A DNA stretch of 64,000 nucleotides. It comes from Echinometra lucunter. Taxonomy: Eukaryota; Echinodermata; Echinoidea; Camarodonta; Echinometridae. The position numbers and the translations under genes were made by a program. How positions within the stretch are numbered: the first letter of the stretch is position 1; each line of letters starts with the position of its first letter. The stretch covers positions 7,263,118 to 7,327,117 of the forward strand of contig CM057162.1 in the NCBI GenBank assembly GCA_029962745.1, read 5' to 3'. The notes under the pieces are model-generated. The model worked only from the letters and a program-made list of their open reading frames with translations, made no database searches and was not told the DNA's origin. Shown here one piece after another: positions 48,325 through 59,353 of this stretch.

Positions 48325-48512
48325 TACTCTTCTTCTTCTTTCTTCTTTCTTCTTCTTCTTCTTCTTCTTCTTCTTCTTCTTCTTCGCCTCCTCCTTCTTC
48401 TTCTTCTTCTTCTTCTTCTTCTTCTTCTTCTTCTTCTTCTTCTTCTTCTTCTTCTTCTTCTTCTTCTTCTTCTTCTTCTTCTTCTTCTTCTGCTTCTTCT
48501 TCTTCTTCTCTT
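48325..48512. repeat. (TTC)n tract, ~190 bp
   Basis: TTC triplets with one CGCCTCC interruption near 48386 and one TGC near 48491. Equivalent to (GAA)n on the minus strand. The long poly-E/K frames are artefacts. Confidence 0.97.
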
Positions 48513-48703
48513 TTTTTATCACTATTGTCTTGAAAAATCATACGCGGCCGGCCCTGCCCCTCTGTAGCGCCGCCCCCGTAATTAAGTAGCAATAGCAGAG
48601 CGGTTCTTATTGTTGTAGTAATAGCTTGATTTCAGATTTCTTCTATCAAATAATGTTGGATTGTTGGAACCTGAGACTCACAAAATAATCAGAAAATTTC
48701 ACA

Positions 48704-49018
48704 TTAATCAAAATTTAATATAACAGTAAAGTACTTTTGGTAAATATTGTCTAGTCCAAATGCGTTCTCTAAAAGCGACACCCTCATTATTTTGAGAAAG
48801 TAAACCCATTCATTCCACATAGGCTTTGTCAGTGGTGATATGTGCTGGAGCCCGCATGGAGCCATGCACAATATTCCGTCCTCGTTCCAACGATGAAAAG
48901 AATGTTTTGTTGAAGAACAGATAGCTTGAAAAGATTTCAATAGACCTTTAATGCATATAGTTGTTGAACAAAAGTTTCCCCTGGCAATATGGAAGCTTGT
49001 CAGAGGCTTTGCAGACAT
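48704..49018 (-). CDS. 104-codon frame, possibly the C-terminus of a divergent tubulin
   Basis: Reads MSAKPLTSFHIARGN, CIKGLLKSFQAICSSTKHSF, HRWNEDGI, then LTKPMWNEWVYFLKIMRVSL and LENAFGLDNIYQKYF before a stop. The spacing ARGN ... F-x-WNE-(D/E)-G ... AF-x5-Y resembles the C-terminal third of epsilon/delta/zeta-type tubulins, but identity is weak and no GTP-binding exon (GGGTGSG) was found. It could be a last exon, a retrocopy remnant or chance. Composition is normal and non-repetitive. Confidence 0.25.
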   Translation of the reverse strand: MSAKPLTSFHIARGNFCSTTICIKGLLKSFQAICSSTKHSFHRWNEDGILCMAPCGLQHISPLTKPMWNEWVYFLKIMRVSLLENAFGLDNIYQKYFTVILNFD

Positions 49019-49149
49019 GGTAACAATTTATGTATGCAAACTGGATTCCATCTATTCAGATGCTTAGTAACCCTAAGGGTTCTGGAGAGAAACATGCCTA
49101 AATTTGAATACATTAGTAAATAGGTCTATTGAAAAGATTGAAAAGATAA

Positions 49150-49316
49150 CTAGCGTTATGGCGTGCGCCTGCAATCCATAACAGTGGAAGTTATAAACTG
49201 ATTCAGCGGACCCAGGTTCGAGTCTGAGTCGCGTCTTTCGGATGGTGACGTAAAAGGTCGGTCCCAGAGGTAAATAATCTGATTGATACACGTCTGTAAA
49301 AACCCAATTCAACAAC
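49150..49316 (+). repeat. tRNA-derived SINE (plus orientation)
   Basis: GCGTGCGCCTGCAATCC, GCGGACCCAGGTTCGAGTC (B box), GCGTCTTTCGGATGGTGACG, GGTCGGTCCCAGAGG, tail AAAACCCAATTCAACAAC. Sister of 35737-35925. Confidence 0.78.
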
Positions 49317-49329
49317 AGACAGCACATTA

Positions 49330-50499
49330 GCGATGAGTGGCATGTAAAGAGGACAACACTACCTTGGGTGTCCGAAGCCATTGAAATGTCGAATGTGATT
49401 GGTCGCCCGCTCAAATCACATGATGATTGCATAGCACTTATTCACAGAAACCTCTGAGGTGGATAACAAGCGCCAAAGTGCAAGACGTCACCCTTGTACT
49501 TTGTTAATCTGCTATGCATTTTTACTCCTTTCTTGTATATTTTCACGTATGGACAAGTTGCTTGGAAATCACACTCTTGAATGTATTGCATTGTTCTTCA
49601 ATTTTCGTTAATTTACTGGTTCTTTTCACATGTTTCATAATGCCTAACTGTTACACATGGAGAATACAGGACCACTGGGAAGGGGAAGAGTTGTGCAAAT
49701 GGAAATATGAGGAAGGCACCCGCGTAAGATCATGAAGACTGCCAAGTGCCGACTACGACAACAGTACTACGTAAGTCAACAAAATATTTAATAACCTGTG
49801 CGTGGCTGCTTAGTGATACATTATTACATTGTGATACTCCATGGGGCTTACTTGTATATGATTAACTGTTGCCATTTCTAATTAAAGCACATGTGTGCTA
49901 GATAATGTGTAATACACAAGGTTGAAAATAAACATGGTGCTCAACTTTCAGAAGGGATGATAGTCGCTGAGATTTTTTTTTGCGCGATATTTGCAAGTAC
50001 GGGAAAGTGTGAGTATCTTCAGCCGAGACGAAAATCCCGGGATGGTAGTAAAAAAAAAAATAGATTCAAAGAACTTCTTTAAGGGATAATATATGCCCAT
50101 ATCAATTTCCATAAAGAATTTAGAAAGGCTAGAGGAAAAACAGTTGATAAGGGTGTGCTTTTGATAAATGGATAGAACTAGTTACAAGGGGGTTTAGGAA
50201 ACCCGTGATCGCGTGTGTGTACAGAAATGGAAACACACACACCCCTCCCCCCACCCCCACCCCCATCCCCCGGCGAGAATCATCGCGTCTTAATGTTGGC
50301 AGCCTCGCTCATCTCGAGACAGGTAGAGAAGAAAAGGCGGACATCAATCAGGCAAACAAGAACCAGATCGACAAGGCGAGGCAAAGTGTGACCGTAGTCT
50401 ACTAAGGTGAGTGATGTTAGCTAATAAAGTTAAAGCACACACGGGTTATGCATGATGTTTTCTGTTAAATTAACGAATAAGAGTAACAATATACTGAAA
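49330..50499. other. No gene recognised
   Basis: Short frames only. A CpG-bearing stretch near 50270-50410 ends in CTACTAAG|GTGAGT, which could be a donor, but nothing supports an exon. Confidence 0.45.
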
Positions 50500-51010
50500 C
50501 CTGTTTTCGATATATTTATAAAATGTTCGTTTTCTAGCTTGCTCGCTATACGCTCAAGCGTAAAATCTAAACACAAGATTTTTTTCTACAACAACTACTC
50601 TTATCTCAGCAAGAAGATGTCCGAATATCATGTTATTTGGGCAGGAGGTGGCCGATTCTGCAGAAAGATATGCTACTGTTTATTTTAGTAACCCGAAACT
50701 ACATTTTACAGAAAATGAATTCTTGGTTGGTCGCTCGCTTCGCTCGCTCGTAGAAACAGGATGGTTTCGGATATTCAGATACAGGATGGTTTGGGAAATC
50801 AAGCAAATTCGGGAAGTAAAACGACTGAACCAGAGAGATGCCAAAATAGAGTCATATTTGGCAGCGAGGTGACATTATCATTCTCTTAGATATCTTATAG
50901 GCATTGATGACAAAATAGCACTTCTTTTACAACAGGAAAACGTAGTTTTGGACTTTTGGGCCCGCTTGATTCGCTCTCTCGAAAAATGAAAGAAGGTGGA
51001 TCATATTCTA
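50500..51010 (+). repeat. Dispersed relative of the 192-bp array
   Basis: Contains TCGCTCGCTTCGCTCGCTCG (about 50732), ACAGGATGGTTTGGGAAATC, GCAAATTCGGGAAGT, GCGAGGTGAC and TTGATGACAAAATAGCACTTC, in the unit order of 17455-19065. Confidence 0.7.
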
Positions 51011-51414
51011 GCAAGAAGCATCAGTTCATCCAAATATCAAGAAAAAAAAAACTTCGCGCCCCCTGAAAACATTCCTCAAAGTGATAAAGATCTACATCTT
51101 TGATATCATTTGAAAATAATTTCTAGTGTATGGGAAAGTGGGAGGAAGGGGGTAGACTCGATGGAATGTGGCATAACTGTCGGCAAACTTGACGTCACCA
51201 CCGAAAATATTTTGACAAAATTAGATCTCGGATCTCCCCCCCCCCTTCAAACATTATTTTGTTCTATCAACCCCATAGGGAGGGGGGGTTGGCTTTGTTG
51301 CTTGTTTGAATACTGCTCTTAACTCGGTAAATACTAAGCCCGATATGCTTTAGTGTTTTGTTTTGTGTTTTAGGGGTTTGTTTGTTTTTTTGCCCGCACA
51401 CAATGTATGCAGCT

Positions 51415-51610
51415 TCTTTACTCCCTCGGGAGGATATAGCCAGCGCGCCTTTTGGAGATGCTCACAATGCTAAACGTATCACGAACGCACATCCTACTGG
51501 GTACCCATTTAACCTTAGCACCTGGGTGGAGAGAGATAAACGAGTGATGTCTTACCAAGGGATTTGTGCCGCCGGGTTCGAACCTCCGACCTTTGCATGT
51601 CAACTGTTTG
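51415..51610 (-). repeat. Interspersed SINE-like repeat with a B-box motif
   Basis: GGGTACCCATTTAACC, ACCTGGGTGGAGAGAGA, TCTTACCAAGGGATTTG and GCCGGGTTCGAACCTCCGAC. The last resembles a tRNA T-arm. Family not named. Confidence 0.5.
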
Positions 51611-52445
51611 AAACGGTGGTTCAGTGTTTATTCTTCCGTCACAAACTTTCCTATTCATTCATTGTAATAACAGTACAAATTATTTTCCTTTTCTATTTTC
51701 ATCCTTTGTTATTGCCTTAATTTTGCTACTTTTATCCCCGATTCAAAACAATTATTCCTTCTCTGTTGTATTTATTCATCATTAATTATTAAAATCTACT
51801 TTTCTTTGATATAATATCAGGTCAGTGGTGTATGAACTAAAGCTTTCGAGGGCAAAAAAGTATAAGGTTAAAAATAAAAATGATGAAAACCCTCCTGAAA
51901 AATCATGTCATTTCAGGGCCGGATCCAAACTTTTCAAGGGGGCGGTCGGCTATAAAAAGAAGGTCCTCGGCATTTTAGGTGTATTTTAGCCTAAAAATCA
52001 TCACTGATAAGCAAACAAAAAGGTTTCAAAAGGGGGCCGCTGCCGATTCGGCCTCCTCCTTGATTCAACCCTGCATTTCAGCAACATTTGTAAATCACTG
52101 GTATACCGAATTAGAAGCTCCCCCCCCCCCCCATTAGTAAGCCAATGTATCCGTGCTTCTGATTAAAAGCAATGAATTATTGCTTTTCATTTATCATGTT
52201 CATAGTCATTTCCATTCCACATAATTTCTTATTTGCTTGAATACTTCTTAGTCCCTTTTTTAATGCTAGTTTTGCATGTTTGAATACTGTACATCAGATT
52301 AAAGGCATCAAACCTCTTTGTTCTTCAAAAAATGATAATTGCTAGTTTTATTTCATTTCTCTGTGCTCATGACGTTAGAACCCTTTCATTCTCGTTTAAA
52401 TAATGTACCATAATGAGATAAACATTACAAGTTGGGTTGCTGTCT
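51611..52445. other. No gene recognised; repeat edges
   Basis: CAGTGGTGTATGAACTAAAG (51826) and GGGCCGGATCCAAAC with GGGGGCGG (51918-51950) are typical interspersed-repeat starts. Otherwise AT-rich. Confidence 0.45.
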
Positions 52446-52730
52446 TTAAGAAAAAAGAGTGAGCGCATTCACTATGTTAAAGGTGAATTCAAGTGAATTT
52501 AGGTTGAATTAAGAGTGACTTTAGAATAAATTGTAATATTCACTTTTTCATCTTTCTTCACACTTTTAGCGGTGACCTGAGTGATCACTCAAAATCCTTG
52601 AGTGATCACTGATTTCACCCCCAAAAGAGTGAATGTCACAGTTTTTCTCTTAATTTACTCTAAACAGTTAAACGCACTCTATTCCTAAATTCACCCCCAA
52701 CAGAGTGAATGCGTTCGCTCTTTCTTTTAA
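52446..52730. mobile_element. Foldback MITE with AGTGATCACT core
   Basis: Ends AGAGTGAGCGCATTCACT and (reversed) AGAGCGAACGCATTCACT, both bordered by TTAA (52446-52449, 52727-52730). Core: TGAGTGATCACTCAAAATCC / TTGAGTGATCACTGA. Related sequence at 57165-57370 and 59040-59280. TTAA could be a piggyBac-type TSD, but only one copy shows it. Confidence 0.7.
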
Positions 52731-52859
52731 AGAGAGTAACTACGAACGAATATACGTGTTACATTTTAAAGGCTGCCATATTTTCAAGCACATCGCTTAT
52801 AATGGCAGTCCTTCTTCTGCAAATAATCTTATTTTTGATCAAATATTATGTTTAACTTA

Positions 52860-53035
52860 ATTACAAAAAAAAATTGACAATTTATCATTTGTTTCGTAAA
52901 TGATTATTACAAATACTATGTTTTATGATTCATTGTAAAAATTCTTTTGTATTTTATTTTATGTATGTTATCTGAAAAAATTGTGCATAAATCAAAGCAG
53001 AAGAAAATAAATAAATCAAATCAAATCAAATCAAG
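52860..53035 (+). repeat. LINE 3' end with (AAATC)n tail
   Basis: ATGTATGTTATCTG, GAAAATAAATAAATC and four ATCAAATCAA units, a common LINE/RTE termination. Confidence 0.5.
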
Positions 53036-53600
53036 GCTGTTTTTTGTACCATTTTTACTGAAAAATCATACAGACCAGTTTTAATTCATGGTGAATACAC
53101 AAACCAGATGCATGTGGCCTACATTATTCTAGGCAGGCTTTTCATTTTTTTTTTTTTTTTGCCACTCCCCCCTTTTTTCTGTTTGTTTGTTAAAAGTAAT
53201 GATACAATTCCCATTCCTATAACTCCACTGCTATACACTGATAGATGTATACGCGCTAAATCAAATTTAGATTCACTCTAACAAATTGTAGTGCCTGTGT
53301 GCCTATATCTTTGTTATTTTGTTTGATTATGGGTTTGCTTGCATGGATCTTTACACCAGAATCATAGCGCAATAACTCTTCTTTTCTGTTTTATGTCATA
53401 AAAAGGCTTTCATATTCAGATGTGGTTGTTAGGAATACCATATATGGAATTCATATCTGGATGGCCTTGTGTCATTTACACTCCTTTTTATGTGAACTAT
53501 TTTTTATTTCGTTTTTATTCTGTGAAATGGAGTGAGCAGAAGCGGGTGAATGTGTAAAACAACTTGGGAAAATCTTTTTGACACAGACCTTCACCAGCAG
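53036..53600. other. No gene recognised
   Basis: AT-rich, T-run at 53141-53160. Confidence 0.5.
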
Positions 53601-53607
53601 TCATGGG

Positions 53608-53727
53608 GAGCGTTTCATGAAGTGTCTTGTCAGTGACTTTCACTGGCAAATTTGCTCTTAGCCAATCAGATGCACAAAGATTTCAGTAACTTAAATATCA
53701 CTGACAAGACACTTCATGAAACGCTCC
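53608..53727. mobile_element. Foldback MITE, TTTCATGAAG family, 120 bp
   Basis: Near-perfect ~29-bp inverted ends GGAGCGTTTCATGAAGTGTC... and ...GACACTTCATGAAACGCTCC. Centre GCCAATCAGATGCA is shared with the copies at 61136 and 63318. GCAGTC lies near both ends (53598-53603, 53731-53736), possibly the target. Confidence 0.88.
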
Positions 53728-53729
53728 TC

Positions 53730-54960
53730 TGCAGTCCATTTTTTTTTCTTAATTAATGTAAATGGTTAGAATAGAATTCGATATGGATTTGGGTCAAAAG
53801 TGATTTTCTAAGTTCTGTTTCCTTTTCACCTTGTTACAGAATTACAAAAGTGATTTTTATTTCCCTTTTCTGTTTATCATTCACTCTGAAAATTTCAATG
53901 TTAAATCACCATTTAAAAGGGCTGAGGAGTGACTACATTGTAAAAATGGTGAATTCAACATTATAAAGGTTGGGATACAGCATGTTTAAAGTGCTAATCT
54001 ACCATTTTGAAAATGTTTGTCACTCCTCGGCCCTGATTTGATATTTATGTTTTTAGAGTATTGGTACAAATTTGCTTAAATACTGTGCATTATATACTTC
54101 ATATGACTTTGCTGAAGATTCTGTGCATTATAGCTTTGTCAAGTATAACAGGCCCTCTATTTCCACGAGAGTTGCAAAAGCTGTTGTATGTCACCTGATC
54201 ACAAATATATATATATATATATTGATATTGATATGCCATGCACATCGCAGGCAGTGAGAATAATTCTTTATCGAATGTAAAGTATATATTTCTTTCTAAG
54301 TAAAAGACTTTTCATAGCATGATCATTCCTTTCTGAAAGTGTAAAAACAATCTTTCCTTACTGTGGTTCCTACTTATTACACATCATAAACAACATTTGA
54401 TCAAAGTAATAAATTCTAAGATTTAAAGTTAATGGAAAAGTTCTACAGAGATTCTATTTTTATTTAGTTCTTATTCATTTCTTAAAATCCAAAATAAAGT
54501 CCTTCAGAATATTAGTGTTAGAGCTTAAATCAGCTTAATATCTATTGCTGTTATTCAATAACCAGCCATACAACATAAGCTCTAATTTTAACAACTGATA
54601 AAAAAAAAGTTCATTCTAGTCGTAATACATAAACCATTTGACCATAATGAACTTTTCTCTTTTATCACTTGTTTTCATATCCTTAATAGGAACCAAAGAA
54701 AAAAAGAAAGATTTTGTTTACACTTTTTGACACTGAATACGGCTGCCATGCATGAAGATTGCTGGAGGGGGTGTGTACTGGGAGAATCTGAATATGATTA
54801 TGGTGTTGTTTTTTTAACCTTCTGCAAATTTGGTCACATACCCCCTATTAAACAAGCTTACTGTCTATCCAAATTCTTACTGTCAATGCATCGAATTTGG
54901 GTATGGTACGAGAAATTTATCTGTAAATATTTTACTGGATAATGTACAGCAGAAAGTATT
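53730..54960. other. No gene recognised
   Basis: AT-rich with a (TA)n at 54208-54223. The inverted words AAAATGGTGAATTC and ACCATTTTGAAAAT suggest one more small palindromic repeat near 53900-54015. Confidence 0.45.
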
Positions 54961-55028
54961 ACCTACCCATAAGACGGACTATGTCATCCTGAGTTTAATA
55001 TTTCCCTTGAGCATGTTGGGTTGCCGGA

Positions 55029-55292
55029 GGAATAGCAAATACCGCCATTCTTCAATTCCCAGTTATCAAACTGGCTGATATTCTGCAAGAGGAGGCATTG
55101 TTATGCTGTCAGCAGGATTTCATGTACATCGTTGTGTGCAGATTCTTAAGTCAAGAACTGAATGTGAACCCGCTTTCTGCTTTACCATTTTATACTGAGG
55201 ATAGACCAACAGCTAAATTATGTCCTGGCAGCGTCATTATTTTCCCTGAAGAAATTCATCAAGCAGCAGTGAAGGAGTATCTGGTGAATTAG
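55029..55292 (+). CDS. Unrecognised frame just upstream of and into the segmental duplication
   Basis: Frame GGIANTAILQFPVIKLADIL, QEEALLCCQQDF, VVCRFLSQELNVNPLSALPF, CPGSVIIFPEEIHQAAVKEY, ending LVN and TAG. It is open without an initial ATG (internal ATG at 55098), with balanced composition and two leucine-rich helices, so it may be the last exon of a gene or element. Its final 16 codons lie within the duplicated unit; in copy 2 (57470-) the frame reads KEYSGLF and continues differently. Family not recognised. Confidence 0.25.
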   Translation, partial: GIANTAILQFPVIKLADILQEEALLCCQQDFMYIVVCRFLSQELNVNPLSALPFYTEDRPTAKLCPGSVIIFPEEIHQAAVKEYLVN

Positions 55293-55359
55293 TTAATATC
55301 TTGATTATTTTGTAAATATTCTCATTTTCTGGTGGTCAACGTGCATAGAGTAGGTAATG

Positions 55360-55444
55360 CCTGGCTGGGAGATGGTGACCTGTGAATGATGTGCCCACGG
55401 GGCCCTGTCCCTTAAACTGTGGGTGAACGGCACGCCCAGTCAGG
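55360..55444 (+). other. Conserved 85-bp potential hairpin element, copy 1
   Basis: Ends CCTGGCTGGG and CCCAGTCAGG pair over 10 bp with one G-U. Inside, GCCCAC can pair with GTGGGT. Identical in copy 2 of the duplication and 81 of 85 in the distant copy at 60582. Resembles no tRNA, snRNA or 5S gene that I recognise. Confidence 0.6.
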
Positions 55445-56226
55445 TGCTATAGGGTTTTTGCTTTTGTGCGATTGGGGAGAGTGTGCGGGTGCGTGCGTGT
55501 GTGTATGTGTGTGTGTTTGTATTTTTTAATTTGCTGTAGTGTTTAGCATAGGTTTGATTCCATGACTCTTATGCCGTAATTGCTATTTATTTGTACAGAT
55601 AATCAAGAGCTGTCATGTTCGGTCATTTTTATCAAAAGATTATCTCTCTCTTGAAATGTCGTGAGCCTTTGTATGGACCTCTCCTCGTCTTTCAACGTAA
55701 GAATGTATAGTCCTGTTGACTCTTGGCCCTAATGATGTTTTTTTTTTTAATTTGCTTTTTTAATACTTTTATCAGATTCAAAACAAAAACCGTTTTCTCG
55801 TTTTCTAAGTTACTCTTTATAATTAGGATGTCATAATGTAGATTTGTTGTTTTGTATAATATTCAAAGTGAAATATGTAAATTCGCTTCGTTTTCCTTAT
55901 CTTCATGCTTTTTCGAATAAAGATTTTTATTGCTTGAATGCTGTTCGGTATACAAGGTGAACAGGAAAGGCTACTTATTAAAAACCATCGGTTAATCAAG
56001 TTCACGACACGTCTCGTTAGACGACTTTTCGTGCATGTTAGGCCCTTAATCTACGAAGTGTAGGGTCCGGTTTACCCAAACACTTTATTAAAAAGCTACA
56101 GCAAATCTGCGAATACTCACGTCTCGAACCCGACACTTCGTCGATAAAAGGGTGTATTTCACAACCTTTCGGGAATTTAGGGCCTGTGAAACATTAACAA
56201 AATGTCATGTAACGCTGCACTCTAAT

Positions 56227-56393
56227 GGGGTGTTGCAAGAAAATTGCAATCGATTGCAAGTTGCAACTGATTTTCACTGGCCAATCAAAATCATTGTTGC
56301 ATGCATGTCTTTTTAAAAGGGTAGACCCTGAGCTAATCAGAATGGTTGTTTCAAAATTAGCAATTATTTGCAATTGATTGCAACTTTCTTGCA
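56227..56393. mobile_element. MITE, TGTTGCAAGAAA family (insertion in copy 1)
   Basis: Inverted ends TGTTGCAAGAAAATTGCAAT and (reversed) TGCAAGAAAGTTGCAATC. Absent at the corresponding place in copy 2 (58441-58465: CTGCACTCTATTAATGTGCC). Confidence 0.85.
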
Positions 56394-56973
56394 TAAGAAA
56401 TATGTGCCAGTTAGAAACTTTTTTCCCCCTTATTTAGAACCTACAGAAAAAAAGGGTTCTAAAGGGTTCTTGATATTTTCAAGGACTCTAAAAGGTTCCT
56501 TGTACAAAAAGGTTCTAAAAACCCTTTAGAACCCTTTACAGAATCTTTACAGGCTATTAAAAGTTCCAAATGTGGGACAAGAAAAGGTTCTAATCAGCAC
56601 CATTTTTTCTAAGAGTGACGTGAACGTCATCACCCAATGGTTCGAAATAAGCCAACGGGAATAGAATTAAGGTAAATTTTTAAAGTCTTTCTATAAAAAT
56701 TTTCCTCAAATAATGAAGCAACTTCTTTTCTTCCCTTTTATTCACGATGAATAGAGGCTTAAAAGGGTCTTTTGTTATTTTTGGAGGAGGTGAGGGGGAA
56801 TGGGATGCCAAAAACAATACTCATTTCTGTTCCTGTTCACTCTGTTTTACACCCTTTCAGATTCACAATGAGGAAAACAAATGTTTTGATTTTCCTTACA
56901 TTTGTTCCCTTTCCATGCCCACCATGTGAAATTCAGAACAAGAATTTTTCATTTCTCTTTTATCATGTCTATT

Positions 56974-57144
56974 GGGGTGTTGCAAGAAAGTTGCAATCGA
57001 TTGCAAGTTGCAACTGACTGTCACTTGCCAATCAAAGTCATTGTTGCATGCATGTCTTCTTGAAAGGGCAGACCCTGATTCAGTCACAATAGTCGTTCAA
57101 AATTAGCAATTATTTGCAATCGATTGCAACTTTGTTGCAACACC
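56974..57144. mobile_element. MITE, TGTTGCAAGAAA family (second insertion in copy 1)
   Basis: Ends GGTGTTGCAAGAAAGTTGC and GCAACTTTGTTGCAACACC, interior shared with the first copy (CCAATCAAAGTCATTGTTGC, AGACCCTGA). Absent at the matching place of copy 2 (about 59031-59041). Confidence 0.88.
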
Positions 57145-57164
57145 AAAATCGAAGAGTGAATTAA

Positions 57165-57370
57165 AGTGAATTTTTATATTCATTCTATATTCACTCTTTC
57201 AGGGGCGACCTCAGTGATCACTCAAAATTCTTGAGTAATCACTGAGATTATCCCCTCAAAGAGTGATTTTTTTTTATATTCAATCTATATTCACTCTTTC
57301 AGGAGTGACCTCAGTGATCATTCAAAATTCTTGAGTGATCACTGAGATTACCCCTCAAAGAGTGAATATC
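57165..57370. repeat. AGTGATCACT module, tandemly doubled in copy 1
   Basis: GACCTCAGTGATCACTCAAA, TTCTTGAGTAATCACTGAGA, CCCTCAAAGAGTGA occurs twice, about 108 bp apart; copy 2 has it once (59104-59180). Confidence 0.85.
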
Positions 57371-57470
57371 ACAGTTTTTACTCTTAATTCTTACTTTTTT
57401 CAGAGAGCAGTTCAGAGGAATGTAGGGAAAATTGCACTTGATGGTTTCCATGGTTTCATGAAATAGCGCC

Positions 57471-59353
57471 CTGAAGAAATTCATCAAGCAGCAGTGAAGG
57501 AGTATAGTGGATTATTTAATATCCTGATTATTTTGTAAATATTCTCATTTTCTGGTGGTCAACGTGCATAGAGTAGGTAATGCCTGGCTGGGAGATGGTG
57601 ACCTGTGAATGATGTGCCCACGGGGCCCTGTCCCTTAAACTGTGGGTGAACGGCACGCCCAGTCAGGTGCTATAGAGTTTTTGCTTTTGTGCGATTGGGG
57701 GTGAGTGTGCGGGTGCGTGCGTGTGTGTGTGACAGTGTGTTTGTATTTTTTAAGTTGCTGTAGTGTTTAGCATAGGTTTGATTCCATGACCCCAGGTGTG
57801 TTATGCCGTAATTGCTATTTATTTGTACAGATAATCAAGAGCTGTCATGTTCGGTCATTTTTATCAAAAGATTATCTCTTTCTTGAAATGTCGTGAGCCT
57901 TTGTATGGACCTCTCTTCGTCTTTCAACGTAAGAATGTAGAGTCCTGTTGTCTCTTGGCCCTAATGATGTTTTTTTTAAGATTTGCTTTTTTAATACTTT
58001 TATCAGATTCAAAACAAAAACCGTTTTCTCGTTTTCTATGTTACTCTTTACAATAAGGATATCATAATGTAGATTTGCTTGTTTTGTATAAAATTCAAAG
58101 TAAAATATGTAAATTCGCTTCATTTTCCTTATCTTCATGCTTTTTCGAATAAAGATTTTATTGTTTGAATGCTGTTCGGTAAACAAGGTGAACAGGAAAG
58201 GCTACTTATTAAGAACCATCGGTTAATCACGTTCACGACACGTCTCGTTACACGACTTTTCGTGCATGTTAGGCCCTAAATCTACGAAGTGTAGGGTCCG
58301 GTTTGTACCCAACACTTCATTGAAAAGCTACAGTAAATTTGTGTATACTCACATCTCTATCCCTACACTTCGTCGATAAAAGGGTGTATTTCACAACCTT
58401 TCGGGAATTTAGGGCCTGTGAAACATTTACAAAATGTTATGAAACGCTGCACTCTATTAATGTGCCAGTTAGAAACCTTTTTCCCCTTATTTAGAATCTA
58501 CAGAAAAAAAGGGTCCTAAAGGGTTCTTGATATTTTCAAGAACCCCAAAAGGTTCCTTGTACAAAAAGGTTCTAAAAACCCTTTAGAACCCTTTACAGAA
58601 TCTTTACAGGCTATTAAAAGTTCCAAATGTGGGACAAGAAAAGGTTCTAATCAGCACCATTTATTCTAAGAGTGACGTGAACGTCATCACCCAATGGTTC
58701 GAAATAAGCCAACGGGAATAGAATTAAGGTGAATTGTTAAATTCTTTCTATAAAATTTTCCTCAAATAATGAAGCAACTTCTTTTCTTCCCTTTTATTCA
58801 CGATGAATAGAGGCTTAAAAGGGTCTTTTGTTATTTTTGGAGGAGGTGAGGGGGAATGGGATGCCAAAAACAATACTCATTTCTGTTCCTGTTCACTCTG
58901 TTTTACACCCTTTCAGATTCACAATGAGGAAAACAAATGTTTTGATTTTCCTTACATTTGTTCCTTTTCCATGCGCACTATGTGAAATTCAAAACAAGAA
59001 TTTTTCATTTCTCTTTTATCATGTCTATGTGTTACAGATAAAATCGAAGAGTGAATTAAAGTGAATTAAAAGTAAGAATTTTGATATTCATTCTATATTC
59101 ACTCTTTTAGGGATGACCTCAGTGATCACTCAAAATTCTTCAGTAATCACTGAGATTACCCCTCAAAGAGTGAATATCACAGTTTTTACTCTTGATTCAT
59201 GCATGCTATTCACTCTAAATGCACTCTCTTCTGAAATTCATCCCGAACACGTTCACTCTTTTCTTTTTTTACATGTTTTAAGAGAGCAATTCAGAGGAAT
59301 GTTGGGGAAATTGCACTTGATGGTTTCCATGGTTTCATAAAAAAAATGCCCTG
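57471..59353 (+). repeat. Segmental tandem duplication, copy 2 (1.88 kb)
   Basis: Same order as copy 1 without the two MITEs and with a single AGTGATCACT module. The blocks compared run at roughly 93-97% identity by eye. Confidence 0.93.
57583..57667 (+). other. Conserved 85-bp potential hairpin element, copy 2
   Basis: Identical to 55360-55444. Confidence 0.6.

Larger units (their letters stand above)
55245..57470 (+). repeat. Segmental tandem duplication, copy 1 (2.23 kb)
   Basis: Starts CCTGAAGAAATTCATCAAGC and ends where the same string recurs (57470). It is followed closely by copy 2 over its whole length: conserved hairpin core, GT-rich stretch, AATCAAGAGCTGTCATGTTC, AAGGTTCTAAAAACC blocks, ATGAATAGAGGCTTAAAAGG, AGTGATCACT modules, GAGAGCAGTTCAGAGGAATG. 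Longer than copy 2 mainly because two MITEs are present. Confidence 0.93.

Noticed and set aside
47966..48592. 208-codon acidic (poly-E) frame
   Set aside because: Produced by the (GAA)n tract and the G-rich hAT-like element; no conserved domain.
51358..51720. 120-codon frame
   Set aside because: Overlaps the SINE-like repeat and AT-rich flanks.
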